A DNA stretch of 64,000 bases, taken from the NCBI RefSeq assembly GCF_008931805.1, contig NZ_CP044399.1, positions 2,046,001-2,110,000 on the forward strand. Direction: 5' to 3'. Positions 36,978-47,198 of the stretch are shown one piece after another (the stretch's first letter is position 1; each line of letters starts with the position of its first letter). Position numbers and translations under genes: made by a program. Source of the DNA: Moritella marina ATCC 15381. Its GTDB lineage: Bacteria; Pseudomonadota; Gammaproteobacteria; Enterobacterales; Moritellaceae. The notes under the pieces were generated by a model, which saw only the letters and a list, made by a program, of their open reading frames with translations, made no database searches and was not told the DNA's origin.

Positions 36978-38429
36978 TTATTCTAGAGTTCCAGCTAGTT
37001 CTATTACTTTTTTCATGTCATCCCAATTCCAATATTTACACCCGCTGCGGCTATCAAATTGCATATTACTCATAGATTGACCCAGGAAATTTTGATATTC
37101 CTGAGTAGTACTTGATTGCATTTCAGTTCTAAATGCAGCACTTTTTGGCAATAAGTAATTTGTTTCGGATTCACCCCAGCGATCTTTACTAATATGTTTT
37201 GAATAAGTAATGTTATTCATTGACTGTTTGATGAAATCAATCGATAAGAAATCATCTGAAATAGCATAATTAGGCTTAGATAGTTCAGGTTCTGGTGAAT
37301 AATACCTTGTCCTTTTCTCATATACGTCTTGAGATTTATCATGTTCAATCAAACCAATTAGAAGAGCTGGGATGTTTATGTATTGTGCATTTCCTGTTTT
37401 TTCAAGCGTATTCATTGCTGCTCGTAGACAAGATTGAAACTTGTTCATTAGCTGATCAATGTCTCTTATATGTAAATCGTACGCTGTAGATAGTACGCTA
37501 ACTATTTTATTAATTGATTGATCTGTCGTACCGTTGAATATTGTAGGAAATAATTGCAATCGATTGTACTGGCTATAGCTTATTCCAGTCGCATTTAGGT
37601 AGGCTTCAATGTCTGGTAAAGGTAGTGTTGCCTTTCGATCAAAGAACTTCTTGAGGTATTGCTTTGAATCAAAATTATTGCCGTATACAGCATTTATCGA
37701 ATGAGACAATTGTTCTGTATCTGTAGCGACAAGAAAGACGAAATTGTCAGTTTTAAAGAAGTGCTTTATTACTTCAAGCATTTCAATTGCGTAGGTTGGA
37801 CGACAACGATCTAGCTCATCGACGAGTACTACAACTGGGATTTCTGCACCATAATTAGATTTCAGAACTTCAGCTAGTTGCGATAAACACTCTCTAATTT
37901 TGCTAATTGCTTCAATTTGCTGTGAATATTCTGAAGACAGTTGCGTCATAAAATCTGTTGGACTTTCATCAAAAAGTTTCATCATCGCGTTGGAACCAAT
38001 GGTTGAGTCTTCTAAGTACTTCTTAGAAGCATAACCTGCAACACCAACAGCAGTTGCTTTAATAGCTTTGCCTAAAAACTGCTTTAAACGCTTGGTATTT
38101 TCTTGGCTGCCGATTCCATTGTTAAATAATTCAATTTGTGTCAATAGTTCACTGGTGATTACCGTTAAAGGTTCTTTCGAAAAATCGCTTTCCCACGCAT
38201 CAATATAAATAACAGGGTGCTTTTCCTGTAATAGGTGTGTGTACATACGTTTGAGAAACTCCGTTTTACCAGCACCCCATGAACCATTTAGATTGAGAAC
38301 AAATCCATTTTTTTCACCGACTAGATAGCTACTTAAAAATTCTCCGTATTCTTTACGATCAAGCTTACAGTTTTCAAAGTTATGGGTTATTTTCCAATCT
38401 TCGTATTTTGCTTTATCCAGTATGCTCAA
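36978..38429 (-). CDS. KAP-family P-loop NTPase
   Basis: A 483-residue KAP NTPase. Walker A is NGSWGAGKTEF (GSWGAGKT at residues 49-56), and Walker B is VVVLVDELDRCRP (about 197-209) with the KAP-typical DELDRC. FVFLVATDTEQLSHSI follows. Residues of about 125-150 are Ala/Gly-rich and could be a membrane-associating insert. KAP NTPases include phage-exclusion protein PifA and occur in defence and mobile regions, so a defence role is a reasonable inference. It is encoded antisense to its neighbours, between an ALDH 3' fragment and a hutC 5' fragment. Confidence 0.85.
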   Translation of the reverse strand: MSILDKAKYEDWKITHNFENCKLDRKEYGEFLSSYLVGEKNGFVLNLNGSWGAGKTEFLKRMYTHLLQEKHPVIYIDAWESDFSKEPLTVITSELLTQIELFNNGIGSQENTKRLKQFLGKAIKATAVGVAGYASKKYLEDSTIGSNAMMKLFDESPTDFMTQLSSEYSQQIEAISKIRECLSQLAEVLKSNYGAEIPVVVLVDELDRCRPTYAIEMLEVIKHFFKTDNFVFLVATDTEQLSHSINAVYGNNFDSKQYLKKFFDRKATLPLPDIEAYLNATGISYSQYNRLQLFPTIFNGTTDQSINKIVSVLSTAYDLHIRDIDQLMNKFQSCLRAAMNTLEKTGNAQYINIPALLIGLIEHDKSQDVYEKRTRYYSPEPELSKPNYAISDDFLSIDFIKQSMNNITYSKHISKDRWGESETNYLLPKSAAFRTEMQSSTTQEYQNFLGQSMSNMQFDSRSGCKYWNWDDMKKVIELAGTLE

Positions 38430-38526
38430 AATTTTATGCCCTCGTTATGTAAAATAACATTGTACCCTAAACTTAAGGGGTATAAATATGGTTTTACTAT
38501 CATATAGATAACAATCCTCACCAAAT

Positions 38527-38713
38527 CCCACCAACACATAATAACTGCATTTCCTCACCAACTAATAGATCGTTTGTATATTCAATTAAGCTTAATTGAT
38601 TACTTCATTACACTGCGATTAAAGTTAGACATGACCAAGATTAGACACTACGAACAGTTAGCTGCGCTATATTCAGATCCAAGATCTTCATCCTTTAAAA
38701 AATCAAATCCATA
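38527..38713 (+). pseudogene. Duplicate of the hutC promoter and 5' end
   Basis: Aligns with 39847-40034, the hutC upstream region and first 20 or so codons, with scattered substitutions and small indels (roughly 80-85% identity by eye). The start codon is changed to ACG (38650-38652) and a base insertion shifts the frame, so it cannot make HutC. The putative operator is kept as TTGTATATTCAA (38574-38585). Confidence 0.9.
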
Positions 38714-38797
38714 TTAGCCCCGTACAAGTTGCACTTCAGTCGTTTAAAACTCATACTAAAATCAATTACAGAATAACTTCGTACAACAGGAGGCTTT

Positions 38798-39067
38798 ATG
38801 GCTACTACAAGACTTGATATCCGTTTGGATGAAGAAATCAAAGCTAAGGCTGAGAAAGCATCTGCTTTACTTGGTTTAAAAAGTTTAACTGAATATGTTG
38901 TTCGTCTAATGGACGAAGATTCTACTCAGGTGATTGCTGAGCATGAAACCATCACGATTGAAGCTAATGTATTTGACCAATTCATGATTACTTGTGACGA
39001 GGCTAAAGCGCCGAATAAGGCATTACTGGAAGCAGTTAAATTTACTAAAAGTGGTGAGTTTAAGTGA
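38798..39067 (+). CDS. Orphan DUF1778/TacA-like antitoxin
   Basis: An 89-residue protein with the DUF1778 ribbon-helix-helix start ATTRLDIRLDEEIKAKAEKA and the conserved SLTEYVVRLMDED block. DUF1778 proteins are antitoxins of GNAT-type toxins, normally encoded directly downstream with a small overlap. Here the expected toxin frame (GTG at 39068) stops after about nine codons and no acetyltransferase is found, so the toxin has been lost. AGGAGG precedes the ATG. The C-terminal half (EANVFDQFMITCDEAKAPN) is the toxin-binding part. Confidence 0.85.
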   Translation: MATTRLDIRLDEEIKAKAEKASALLGLKSLTEYVVRLMDEDSTQVIAEHETITIEANVFDQFMITCDEAKAPNKALLEAVKFTKSGEFK

Positions 39068-39316
39068 GTGATTCACTTAGATGTATCAAGTAATCAACCC
39101 CAACCCAGAGTAAGACTTTTATTACCACTCTCCCCTTCCTCAAAGTTACATTGATCCTTTTTCGACATTCATTCGTATAGATTCATTAAGAATTGTGAGT
39201 AGGTAGCAAAAACCAACGTACTTAGATATCACTGTATGGCAGACGTCGATGGTTATACCTGTTGGTTACTTACAAATTTTCTGTCGATAAACCCATTGCT
39301 AAAAGATGAGGCGTTA

Positions 39317-39790
39317 ATGAATATTTTCATTTTAGATACTGACATTCAAAAGTGTGCACAATACCACTGTGATCAACATGTGGTGAAAATGATCTTAGAA
39401 AGTGTACAACTACTCTGTACTGCATTAAATAAAAAAGGCTTCATAACTCCTTACAAGTCGACCCATTCAAATCACCCTTCTGTATTATGGGTGGAGGAAT
39501 CTTATGACAATTTTTTGTGGCTTAAACAATTAACGTTGGCACTCAATAAAGAATATAAATATCGATACAATAAAGAAGTAGATCACAAATCAATAGCAGC
39601 ACTAAATGAAATTAGTCACTATTCATTTCCGGCCATTGGTTTAACCGCGTTTCCTCAAGCGATGCCAGACAACTATAAAGTTGATAACGATGCCGTCAGT
39701 GCCTACAGAAATTTCTATATCGGGGATAAATCCAAATTTGCAAAGTGGACTAAACGTGTGGTGCCAAAGTGGTTTACCGAAGGTTTATGA
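39317..39790 (+). CDS. Conserved phage-type protein of unknown function
   Basis: 157 residues from the ATG at 39317, preceded by GAGG; a longer frame from 39236 lacks a ribosome site and has an unlikely N-terminus. The sequence starts MNIFILDTDIQKCAQYHCDQ and goes on HVVKMILESVQLLCTAL, a block I recall from uncharacterised phage and bacterial proteins. A basic C-terminal region (FYIGDKSKFAKWTKRVVPKW) follows. A nucleic-acid role would fit, but is not shown. It is the last cargo gene before hutC. Confidence 0.7.
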   Translation: MNIFILDTDIQKCAQYHCDQHVVKMILESVQLLCTALNKKGFITPYKSTHSNHPSVLWVEESYDNFLWLKQLTLALNKEYKYRYNKEVDHKSIAALNEISHYSFPAIGLTAFPQAMPDNYKVDNDAVSAYRNFYIGDKSKFAKWTKRVVPKWFTEGL

Positions 39791-39894
39791 GGAGTTCTTA
39801 TCCTGTATTTAAAAGAAAACTCCCTCTTAGCCCTCAGTCCTTAACCCCCACCAACACATAATAACTTGCATTTCCTCACCAACTAATAGATCAT

Positions 39895-39906
39895 TTGTAT
39901 AGTCAA
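39895..39906. promoter_or_regulatory. Putative HutC operator upstream of hutC
   Basis: TTGTATAGTCAA is a partial dyad similar to the better TGTATATACA site before hutI. It lies about 65 bases before hutC and is retained in the duplicated fragment at 38574-38585, which suggests HutC autoregulation. Confidence 0.5.
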
Positions 39907-39970
39907 TTAAGCTTAATCGATTACTTCACTACACAACTATTAAAATTAGACGTTATCAAGGTTAGACACT

Positions 39971-40675
39971 ATGAACAGTTCGCCGCGCTATATTCAGATC
40001 CAAGACTTCATCCTTGAAAAAATCAATACCCATGTTTGGCTGCCTGGTAACAAGATCCCAACAGAGCTAGAGTTAACCAAGCAATTTAATGTCAGCCGGA
40101 TGACAGTGAATAAAGCCATACGCGATCTAGTCAATCAAGGTCTGTTAGAAAGAACGCCGCGCCTAGGTACCTTTGTATGCCAGAAAAAGGTCGAGTCATC
40201 CCTGAGTGATATTCGTAATATTGCCGATGAGATCCGCCAGCGCGGTAAAACCTACAGTAATAAAATACTGCGTCAGGTGACGATACCTGCAGATGATGAA
40301 ATCGCGATACGCTTGGGTGTTAGAATAGATACGCCAATTTTCTTTAGTGAAATCATACATTACGAAGACGATACTGCATTACAGTTAGAAGTGCGCTGGG
40401 TCAACCCACTGTTCGCGCCAGAGTACATTACGCAGGACTTCAGCCTAGCGACACCCAATGAATACTTAACTAAAAACTGCCCATTAAGTTCGATTGAACA
40501 TACGGTTGAAGCGGTTATGCCAACAACTTCTATCCAACAAAACTTGAACTTAACAGCGCTGCAACCTTGTTTATTACTCAATCGTCGCACCTGGAGCAAG
40601 CAAGACTTGATCAGTGTTGCCCTACTTTATCACCCAGCAGATAAATACAAACTAAGCCTGAAAGCTGAAATATAG
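39971..40675 (+). CDS. hutC: HutC, histidine utilisation repressor
   Basis: A 234-residue GntR-family regulator. The N-terminal winged helix (LPGNKIPTELELTKQFNVSRMTVNKAIRDLVNQGLLERTPRLGTFV, about residues 23-68) is followed by a UTRA ligand domain (about 90-230). HutC represses hut genes and is released by urocanate. It precedes hutI on the same strand with a 274-base gap containing a TGTATATACA operator. Its promoter and 5' end are duplicated 1.3 kb upstream, marking the right border of the accessory region. Confidence 0.93.
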   Translation: MNSSPRYIQIQDFILEKINTHVWLPGNKIPTELELTKQFNVSRMTVNKAIRDLVNQGLLERTPRLGTFVCQKKVESSLSDIRNIADEIRQRGKTYSNKILRQVTIPADDEIAIRLGVRIDTPIFFSEIIHYEDDTALQLEVRWVNPLFAPEYITQDFSLATPNEYLTKNCPLSSIEHTVEAVMPTTSIQQNLNLTALQPCLLLNRRTWSKQDLISVALLYHPADKYKLSLKAEI

Positions 40676-40870
40676 CACTGCCGATTCAACGCCAAATCAA
40701 CTTATACCGCTAAACTATTACCTTCTCTTACGCTAAATGATTACGGCAAAACGTGTCGATTTAATATCGACACACATCATAAAAAACACCTCAAACAATT
40801 AACAAAACCACAACCAGATCACAACAATTTCATTTGTAACTTGCGCTGCATCCTTAAATTGTCTATTTAA

Positions 40871-40882
40871 TTGTATATACAT
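40871..40882. promoter_or_regulatory. HutC operator upstream of the hutIGUH genes
   Basis: TTGTATATACAT contains the perfect 10-bp palindrome TGTATATACA, matching the core of known GntR/HutC-type operators. It lies 68 bases before hutI. Confidence 0.7.
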
Positions 40883-40949
40883 TTAAACCTACACTTTTAA
40901 TAAAGGTTTATAATGTACTTATACTTTAATCTAACAACGTGAGTGACTG

Positions 40950-42161
40950 ATGAGTTTATTGCTAACCAATACAACAATTGTAACCATGGATCAAAGTGAT
41001 TCCGATTACCAAACCCAACCTCATTGTTACATTGCAATGGCGCACGGTAAGATCGTCGAAATTGGTGCAATGCAACAATGCCCAACAACCGCTTTCACTG
41101 ACGTTATCGATTGCCAAAACCGTCTTATCACGCCGGGTCTTATCGACAGCCACACCCATCTGGTATTTGCTGGCAACCGCGCGAAAGAATTTGAGCAACG
41201 CTTAACAGGCGTGCCGTATGAAACCATCGCTAAACAAGGTGGCGGCATTCTTTCTACTGTTAACGCCACTCGTGCAGCAACTGAAGCAGAGTTAGTCGAA
41301 CTCGCACTTAAGCGCCTATCAGCACTGACCGCAGATGGTGTTACAACGATTGAAATCAAATCAGGTTATGGGCTAACCCTTGAAGATGAATTGAAAATGC
41401 TACGTGCTGCCAAACAATTAGAGCAGCACGCCAATATCAAAGTATCAACCACACTGCTCGCAGCACATGCCGTACCGCCAGAATATAAAGGCGATGCCGA
41501 TAGTTACATCCGTTACGTGTGTGACGAAATCATACCCGCCGCTGTTGACGCCAAGTTAGTCGATGCTGTTGATGTATTTTGTGAAGGTATTGGCTTTAAC
41601 TTAGCGCAAACCAAATCAGTATTTGAAACGGCCTTATCGTATGGACTCAACATCAAAGGTCACACCGAACAATTAAGCAATTTAGGCGGGAGTGAACTGG
41701 CTGCCAAAATGGGCGCGACCTCGGTTGATCATATCGAATACCTTGACGAACAAGGCGTGAAAGCACTGGCTGAACATGGCACAGTCGCGACCCTGCTACC
41801 TGGCGCATTTTACTTTTTAAGAGAAACCCAGTTACCACCAATTAAATTGTTGCGTCAACATAACGTGCCAATGGCATTAGCAACCGATTTCAATCCGGGC
41901 ACCTCGCCTATCGCATCATTAACTATGATGATGAATATGGGCTGTACTTTATTCAGATTAACACCCGAAGAAGCACTGCGTGGCGTGACTTGTCATGCCG
42001 CCCGTGCATTAGGGTTACAAGACGCTCGCGGCCAAATTAAAGTCGGATACGATGCTGATTTAGCAATCTGGGATATCGACCACCCTGCACAGTTAGCCTA
42101 TGAAATCGGCACACCAAGACTACACGCACGCATCTTAAATGGAGCGCTTTGTCATGACTAA
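40950..42161 (+). CDS. hutI: Imidazolonepropionase
   Basis: A 403-residue amidohydrolase that opens imidazolone propionate to N-formimino-glutamate, step 3 of histidine degradation. Motifs include the metal-binding [12 protein letters not shown] (about residues 67-78), [24 protein letters not shown] and [10 protein letters not shown], all standard for HutI. Length is normal. The stop overlaps the hutG start (ATGACTAA), so the two are coupled. Confidence 0.96.
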   Translation: MSLLLTNTTIVTMDQSDSDYQTQPHCYIAMAHGKIVEIGAMQQCPTTAFTDVIDCQNRLITPGLIDSHTHLVFAGNRAKEFEQRLTGVPYETIAKQGGGILSTVNATRAATEAELVELALKRLSALTADGVTTIEIKSGYGLTLEDELKMLRAAKQLEQHANIKVSTTLLAAHAVPPEYKGDADSYIRYVCDEIIPAAVDAKLVDAVDVFCEGIGFNLAQTKSVFETALSYGLNIKGHTEQLSNLGGSELAAKMGATSVDHIEYLDEQGVKALAEHGTVATLLPGAFYFLRETQLPPIKLLRQHNVPMALATDFNPGTSPIASLTMMMNMGCTLFRLTPEEALRGVTCHAARALGLQDARGQIKVGYDADLAIWDIDHPAQLAYEIGTPRLHARILNGALCHD

Positions 42162-43305
42162 AGCTGTTAATCCACAAACACAAACGACAGTGGCTAATCC
42201 TGCCGCGAACAGCCATGAGCCGAATAGCCACGCACCGACAAGCGCTGATATTTGGCAAGGTCGAATTGACGCCGAAGACGGTGAAGCAGGCATGCGTTTT
42301 CATCAAAAAGTAAAACGAATCAATAACGAAAACCCGCTGCATGAGCAATTAACAAACCAAGCTGGCGTTGTGCTACTCGGTTTCGCCTGTGACGAAGGCG
42401 TTAAACGTAATAAAGGCCGTGTTGGCGCAGTACAAGCACCAGATGTGATCCGTAAAGCGTTAGCCAATATGGCGTGGCATCATGGCAATCCTGCTGCCAT
42501 GACTACTAATGAAAATACTAATGAAAGCACTAACACATCAACCTTTATTGATGGCGGCAATATCTATTGCAACGATACTGATCTAGCCCGTAGCCAACAA
42601 GAACTGGCTAGTCATGTCGAAGTCGCACTCAACAACCAAAGCAAGGTGATCGTATTAGGCGGCGGACACGAGATAGCTTGGGGCACATTCCAAGGCTTGG
42701 CACAGCACTTTCAACGCTCTAATATAAGTTCAGACGCAAACAAGCCTAAGATCGGTATCATCAACTTCGATGCCCATTTTGATTTGCGTACCTATTCAAC
42801 AGACGATAAAGCATTCCCGACCAGCTCTGGCACGCCCTTTAATCAAATAGCTAAACACTGCCAACAACTAGGCTGGGAATTTAACTACGCTTGCCTTGGT
42901 GTCAGCCGCGCCAGCAATACCCAAGCGCTGTTTACATTAGCTGATGAACTCGGCGTTCATTATCGCGAAGACCACCAGCTGGCCTCTTATCTGCTTGCTG
43001 AACGTATCGTAGAGTTAACCACATTTATAGATAAGGTCGATTATCTCTATTTAACCATCGACATTGATGTGTTCTCGGCATGCACTGCGCCCGGTGTCAG
43101 TGCACCCGCAGCCCGAGGCATATCCCTTGAAAGTGTTGAAGCTTTATTACAACCCATCTTTAACGCTAAAAACGACGTAGGAAAAGCCAAGTTATTAGTG
43201 GCAGATCTGGCCGAATATAACCCCAATTTCGATATAGACAATCAAACTGCAAGGCTTGCAGCGCGACTCACGTGGGACATCTCCCGCGCTATGCTCTCAA
43301 ATTAA
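42154..43305 (+). CDS. hutG: Formimidoylglutamase
   Basis: About 383 residues of the arginase/ureohydrolase family. I chose the ATG at 42154, with GGAG nine bases upstream, over the ATG at 42139. Manganese-binding motifs are [18 protein letters not shown] and [17 protein letters not shown]. It hydrolyses formimino-glutamate to glutamate and formamide, the last step of this pathway version. The first 35 residues are a variable, Asn/Ala/Pro-rich leader, longer than usual. Confidence 0.94.
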   Translation: MTKAVNPQTQTTVANPAANSHEPNSHAPTSADIWQGRIDAEDGEAGMRFHQKVKRINNENPLHEQLTNQAGVVLLGFACDEGVKRNKGRVGAVQAPDVIRKALANMAWHHGNPAAMTTNENTNESTNTSTFIDGGNIYCNDTDLARSQQELASHVEVALNNQSKVIVLGGGHEIAWGTFQGLAQHFQRSNISSDANKPKIGIINFDAHFDLRTYSTDDKAFPTSSGTPFNQIAKHCQQLGWEFNYACLGVSRASNTQALFTLADELGVHYREDHQLASYLLAERIVELTTFIDKVDYLYLTIDIDVFSACTAPGVSAPAARGISLESVEALLQPIFNAKNDVGKAKLLVADLAEYNPNFDIDNQTARLAARLTWDISRAMLSN

Positions 43306-43341
43306 CGAATACATAACAGTTTAACTGAAAAGGAAATCCTA

Positions 43342-45033
43342 ATGACTGATAAACGTTTAGATACATCTCGCACTATCATAGCCCCGCACGGCACCAAGCT
43401 CAATACCAAGTCGTGGCAAACCGAAGCGCCATTACGCATGTTAATGAACAACCTACATCCTGATGTTGCCGAACACCCCCATTCATTGGTGGTTTACGGT
43501 GGCATAGGTCGAGCGGCGCGTGATTGGGAATGTTACGACAAAATAGTCGAAGTACTTAAACGTTTAGAAGATGACGAAACCTTATTAGTACAATCAGGTA
43601 AACCGGTTGGCGTATTTCAAACCCACAGCAACGCACCGCGCGTATTAATTGCTAATTCAAATCTAGTACCACATTGGGCTAACTGGGAACACTTCAACAA
43701 GCTAGATAAAGCAGGCTTGATGATGTACGGACAAATGACAGCCGGTTCTTGGATCTACATCGGTTCGCAAGGCATTGTCCAAGGCACTTACGAAACATTC
43801 GTTGCTATGGCAAAACAACATTTTGATGGTCAAGCACAAGGCCGTTGGGTATTAACTGGTGGTTTAGGCGGCATGGGCGGCGCACAACCACTTGCAGCTA
43901 CCATGGCTGGTTTTTCTATGATCGCCGTTGAATGTGATGAATCACGTATCGACTACCGTTTACGCACAGGTTATGTTGATAAGAAAGCCACCACATTGGA
44001 TGAAGCACTCGCGCTACTTGATGATGCAATCAAAGCAGGCAAACCAACCTCGATTGGCTTATTAGGTAATGCCGCAGATATCTTCCCAGAATTAGTCAAG
44101 CGTGGCGTTGTGCCCGATTGTACTACCGACCAAACATCTGCTCACGATCCACTAAATGGCTATTTGCCACGAGGTTGGACCATGGCGCACGCTGCAGCAA
44201 TGCGTAAAGAAGATGAAGCTGCCGTTGTTAAAGCTGCTAAACAGTCAATGGCAATCCAAGTTCAAGCCATGTTAGACCTACAAAAAGCAGGTTCAGCAAC
44301 GGTTGATTACGGTAATAACATTCGCCAAATGGCGATGGAAGAAGGCGTAGAAAATGCGTTTGATTTCCCAGGTTTCGTTCCTGCTTATATACGTCCTTTA
44401 TTTTGTGAAGGCATTGGTCCTTTCCGTTGGGTGGCATTGTCTGGCGATCCAGAAGATATCTACAAAACCGATCAAAAAGTAAAAGAGCTGATCCCAGATA
44501 ATCCACAACTGCATAACTGGCTAGACATGGCGCGCGAACGTATTCAGTTCCAAGGTTTACCTGCACGTATTTGTTGGGTTGGTTTAAAAGACCGTCAACG
44601 TCTGGGCCTAGCCTTTAATGAGATGGTTAAAAATGGCGAACTGAAAGCACCGATTGTGATTGGCCGTGACCATCTAGATTCAGGTTCCGTTGCCAGCCCT
44701 AACCGTGAAACCGAAGGCATGATGGATGGTTCTGATGCTGTATCGGATTGGCCACTGTTAAACGCCCTGCTTAATACTGCCAGTGGCGCGACGTGGGTTT
44801 CACTGCATCATGGCGGCGGCGTTGGCATGGGATTTTCTCAACACTCCGGTATGGTGGTACTTTGTGACGGTACTGAAGATGCACATCAACGTATTAGCCG
44901 TGTGCTGCGTAATGACCCTGCGACAGGCGTTATGCGCCATGCTGATGCAGGTTATGATCTTGCAAAAACGTGCGCGAAAGAACAGAACTTAGACCTACCG
45001 ATGCTTGATACAGCTAATAATCATAATAAATAG
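43342..45033 (+). CDS. hutU: Urocanate hydratase
   Basis: A 563-residue enzyme of normal length that converts urocanate to imidazolone propionate with bound NAD. Signatures include [40 protein letters not shown] (the NAD-binding loop), [15 protein letters not shown] and the active-site block [28 protein letters not shown] precedes the ATG. It is part of the hutIGUH run. Confidence 0.97.
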   Translation: MTDKRLDTSRTIIAPHGTKLNTKSWQTEAPLRMLMNNLHPDVAEHPHSLVVYGGIGRAARDWECYDKIVEVLKRLEDDETLLVQSGKPVGVFQTHSNAPRVLIANSNLVPHWANWEHFNKLDKAGLMMYGQMTAGSWIYIGSQGIVQGTYETFVAMAKQHFDGQAQGRWVLTGGLGGMGGAQPLAATMAGFSMIAVECDESRIDYRLRTGYVDKKATTLDEALALLDDAIKAGKPTSIGLLGNAADIFPELVKRGVVPDCTTDQTSAHDPLNGYLPRGWTMAHAAAMRKEDEAAVVKAAKQSMAIQVQAMLDLQKAGSATVDYGNNIRQMAMEEGVENAFDFPGFVPAYIRPLFCEGIGPFRWVALSGDPEDIYKTDQKVKELIPDNPQLHNWLDMARERIQFQGLPARICWVGLKDRQRLGLAFNEMVKNGELKAPIVIGRDHLDSGSVASPNRETEGMMDGSDAVSDWPLLNALLNTASGATWVSLHHGGGVGMGFSQHSGMVVLCDGTEDAHQRISRVLRNDPATGVMRHADAGYDLAKTCAKEQNLDLPMLDTANNHNK

Positions 45034-45052
45034 ATAATCTTGGAGAATAAAA

Positions 45053-46585
45053 ATGTACCAACTAACAATTAAACCAGGGTTATTAACACTGGCACAACTT
45101 CGTCAAATCAGCCGTTCACCAGTACAAGTATCACTCGACCCTAGTTGTCATGAAGATATTCATGCCAGTACACAGATAGTCAATAATGTCATAGCTGAAA
45201 ACCGAGTGGCTTACGGTATCAATACCGGTTTCGGTTTATTGGCAAATACCCGCATTGCCCCTGAAGATCTAGAAACCCTGCAACGCAGTATTGTATTGTC
45301 CCATGCAGCTGGCATCGGCGAGTTCATGAACGACGAAACTGTACGTATGATGATGGTGCTTAAAATTAACAGCCTAGCGCGTGGTTTCTCTGGTATCCGC
45401 TTATTGGTTATTGAAGCATTAATGCAATTAGTGAATGCGGAAGTATATCCTTGTGTACCGAAAAAAGGCTCTGTCGGTGCATCGGGCGATCTCGCTCCCC
45501 TTGCCCACATGAGTACAGTTTTGCTTGGCGAAGGTGAAGCGCGCCATCAAGGTAAAGTCATTTCTGGCGAAGAAGCATTAGCGATTGCCGGTATGCAGAA
45601 AATAACCCTAGCACCAAAAGAAGGTTTAGCGCTGTTAAACGGTACGCAAGCTTCTACTACATTTGGTCTTGAAGGTCTGTTTGCTGCTGAAGACTTATTT
45701 GCATCGGCAACTTTATGTGGCGCAATGACAGTTGAAGCCGCACTCGGTAGTCGCCGTCCATTCGATCCGCGTGTGCACCGCGTGCGTGGTCATCGCGCGC
45801 AAATGGACTCTGCCACTATGTATCGTCATATTCTCGGTTTTAGCAGCGAGCTCGGTAACTCACATACCGCCTGTGAAAAAGTCCAAGACCCTTATTCACT
45901 GCGCTGCCAACCACAAGTCATGGGCGCGTGTTTACAACAGATCCGCAATGCTGCCGAGATATTTGTAGTAGAAGCAAACTCGGTATCTGATAACCCATTA
46001 GTATTTGCCGATGATGGTGACATTATTTCAGCTGGTAACTTCCATGCCGAACCTATCGCCATGGCCAGTGATAACCTTGCACTCGCAATTGCAGAGATTG
46101 GCAGTTTGTCAGAACGTCGTATGGCGCTATTAATTGATAGCAGCTTAAGTAAATTACCGCCATTCTTGGTTGATAATGGCGGCGTTAACTCTGGTTTCAT
46201 GATCGCACAAGTCACCGCAGCGGCATTAGCCAGTGAGAACAAATCATTAGCACATCCAGCTTGTGTTGATAGTTTACCGACTTCTGCGAATCAAGAAGAT
46301 CATGTGTCTATGGCTACCTTTGCCGGTCGTCGCTTAAAAGACATGGCTGAAAATACCCGAGGTATCTTGGCGGTTGAACTGTTGGCAGCAGCACAAGGAC
46401 TTGATTTTAGAGCACCACTAACATCATCGCCATTGGTTGAACAAGCGAAAGCAGAGTTACGCGAACGCGTCGATTTTTACGATAAAGATCGTTACTTTGC
46501 CCCTGATATAGCCAATGCGAATCAGCTATTACTCGAAGCTAGCCACAATAAACTTATCGCTAGTGATATGCTGCCAAGTTTATAA
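45053..46585 (+). CDS. hutH: Histidine ammonia-lyase
   Basis: A 510-residue lyase that deaminates histidine to urocanate. The Ala-Ser-Gly triad that cyclises to the MIO cofactor is seen in [16 protein letters not shown] (about residues 139-154). Other marks are [29 protein letters not shown] and SVSDNPLVF. Length is normal. It follows hutU by 19 bases with GGAG upstream and ends the hut operon before a bidirectional terminator. Confidence 0.97.
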   Translation: MYQLTIKPGLLTLAQLRQISRSPVQVSLDPSCHEDIHASTQIVNNVIAENRVAYGINTGFGLLANTRIAPEDLETLQRSIVLSHAAGIGEFMNDETVRMMMVLKINSLARGFSGIRLLVIEALMQLVNAEVYPCVPKKGSVGASGDLAPLAHMSTVLLGEGEARHQGKVISGEEALAIAGMQKITLAPKEGLALLNGTQASTTFGLEGLFAAEDLFASATLCGAMTVEAALGSRRPFDPRVHRVRGHRAQMDSATMYRHILGFSSELGNSHTACEKVQDPYSLRCQPQVMGACLQQIRNAAEIFVVEANSVSDNPLVFADDGDIISAGNFHAEPIAMASDNLALAIAEIGSLSERRMALLIDSSLSKLPPFLVDNGGVNSGFMIAQVTAAALASENKSLAHPACVDSLPTSANQEDHVSMATFAGRRLKDMAENTRGILAVELLAAAQGLDFRAPLTSSPLVEQAKAELRERVDFYDKDRYFAPDIANANQLLLEASHNKLIASDMLPSL

Positions 46586-46601
46586 ACATAAAGAACATAC
46601 A

Positions 46602-46670
46602 TTCGCAGATAAATAGACGTTAACTGTTTAGATCAACTATAAAAAGTTAAACATTGTCTGCGAATTTTTT
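46602..46670. terminator. Bidirectional terminator after hutH
   Basis: TTCGCAGA (46602-46609) pairs with TCTGCGAA (46657-46664), followed by a run of six T. The inner part can add further pairing. It overlaps the end of the convergent small gene. Confidence 0.7.
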
Positions 46671-46976
46671 ACACTTCTTCAATGATAACGTCCACGCTTT
46701 CTTTTTCTCTTTGATGAAGCTTTCGATATAGTCACCGCCACCAATTTTATCTCGACCAATCTCATCCGATTTAGCTTTTAGGCCCAGTGCTTTCAAACGA
46801 TACCCAGGTGTATCTTTTAGCTTCAATGCACATACTTGGTATTTTGCTGCAAAGGATGCTGCAATTTTCTCATCAAACCCAGCACTAGCAGTACTACTAA
46901 AAGCACTAGCTACTGAAACGACTATAATAGTATTAACAACAACCGTGAACTTAGCTCTATAATTACTCACTCTCAT
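46647..46976 (-). CDS. Small secreted protein of unknown function
   Basis: A 109-residue protein with an N-terminal signal peptide (hydrophobic core at about residues 11-30, cleavage near ASA-GF). The mature part is basic, with two Cys, many Lys and a helical look (FIKEKKKAWTLSLKKCKKF). No family was recognised. It is convergent with hutH and its last codons form part of the shared terminator stem. Confidence 0.6.
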   Translation of the reverse strand: MRVSNYRAKFTVVVNTIIVVSVASAFSSTASAGFDEKIAASFAAKYQVCALKLKDTPGYRLKALGLKAKSDEIGRDKIGGGDYIESFIKEKKKAWTLSLKKCKKFADNV

Positions 46977-47107
46977 CTACCTCTGTATTAACTGAATTAT
47001 TAACTCTACTCTCAGCATTCTGAAGCGTAATAATTGCACAGATATGTCTGCGAGAGATGAGTCAGCTTTTGAATATCTGCAATATATATGCATCAAGATG
47101 ATTACAC

Positions 47108-47123
47108 TGTCCGATATGGGACA
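47108..47123. promoter_or_regulatory. Dyad upstream of the Crp/Fnr-type regulator
   Basis: TGTCCGATATGGGACA has arms TGTCC and GGACA separated by six bases, a Crp/Fnr-like geometry. It lies 76 bases before the regulator gene and may be its own operator. Confidence 0.45.
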
Positions 47124-47198
47124 TTTGTTGTATATTGGCGCCAAATTATTTTATGAAAACACCTACTTTACTTATAAAACATTATTAAGGACCAGTTT

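Noticed and set aside
39236-39316. N-terminal extension of the phage-type protein
   Set aside because: No ribosome site at 39236 and an unlikely Cys/Trp-rich start; the ATG at 39317 has GAGG and a family-like N-terminus.
41027-41359. Long antisense frames over the hut genes (also at 49208-49816 and 60047-60784)
   Set aside because: They mirror strongly conserved enzyme genes on the other strand, lack ribosome sites and have implausible composition.
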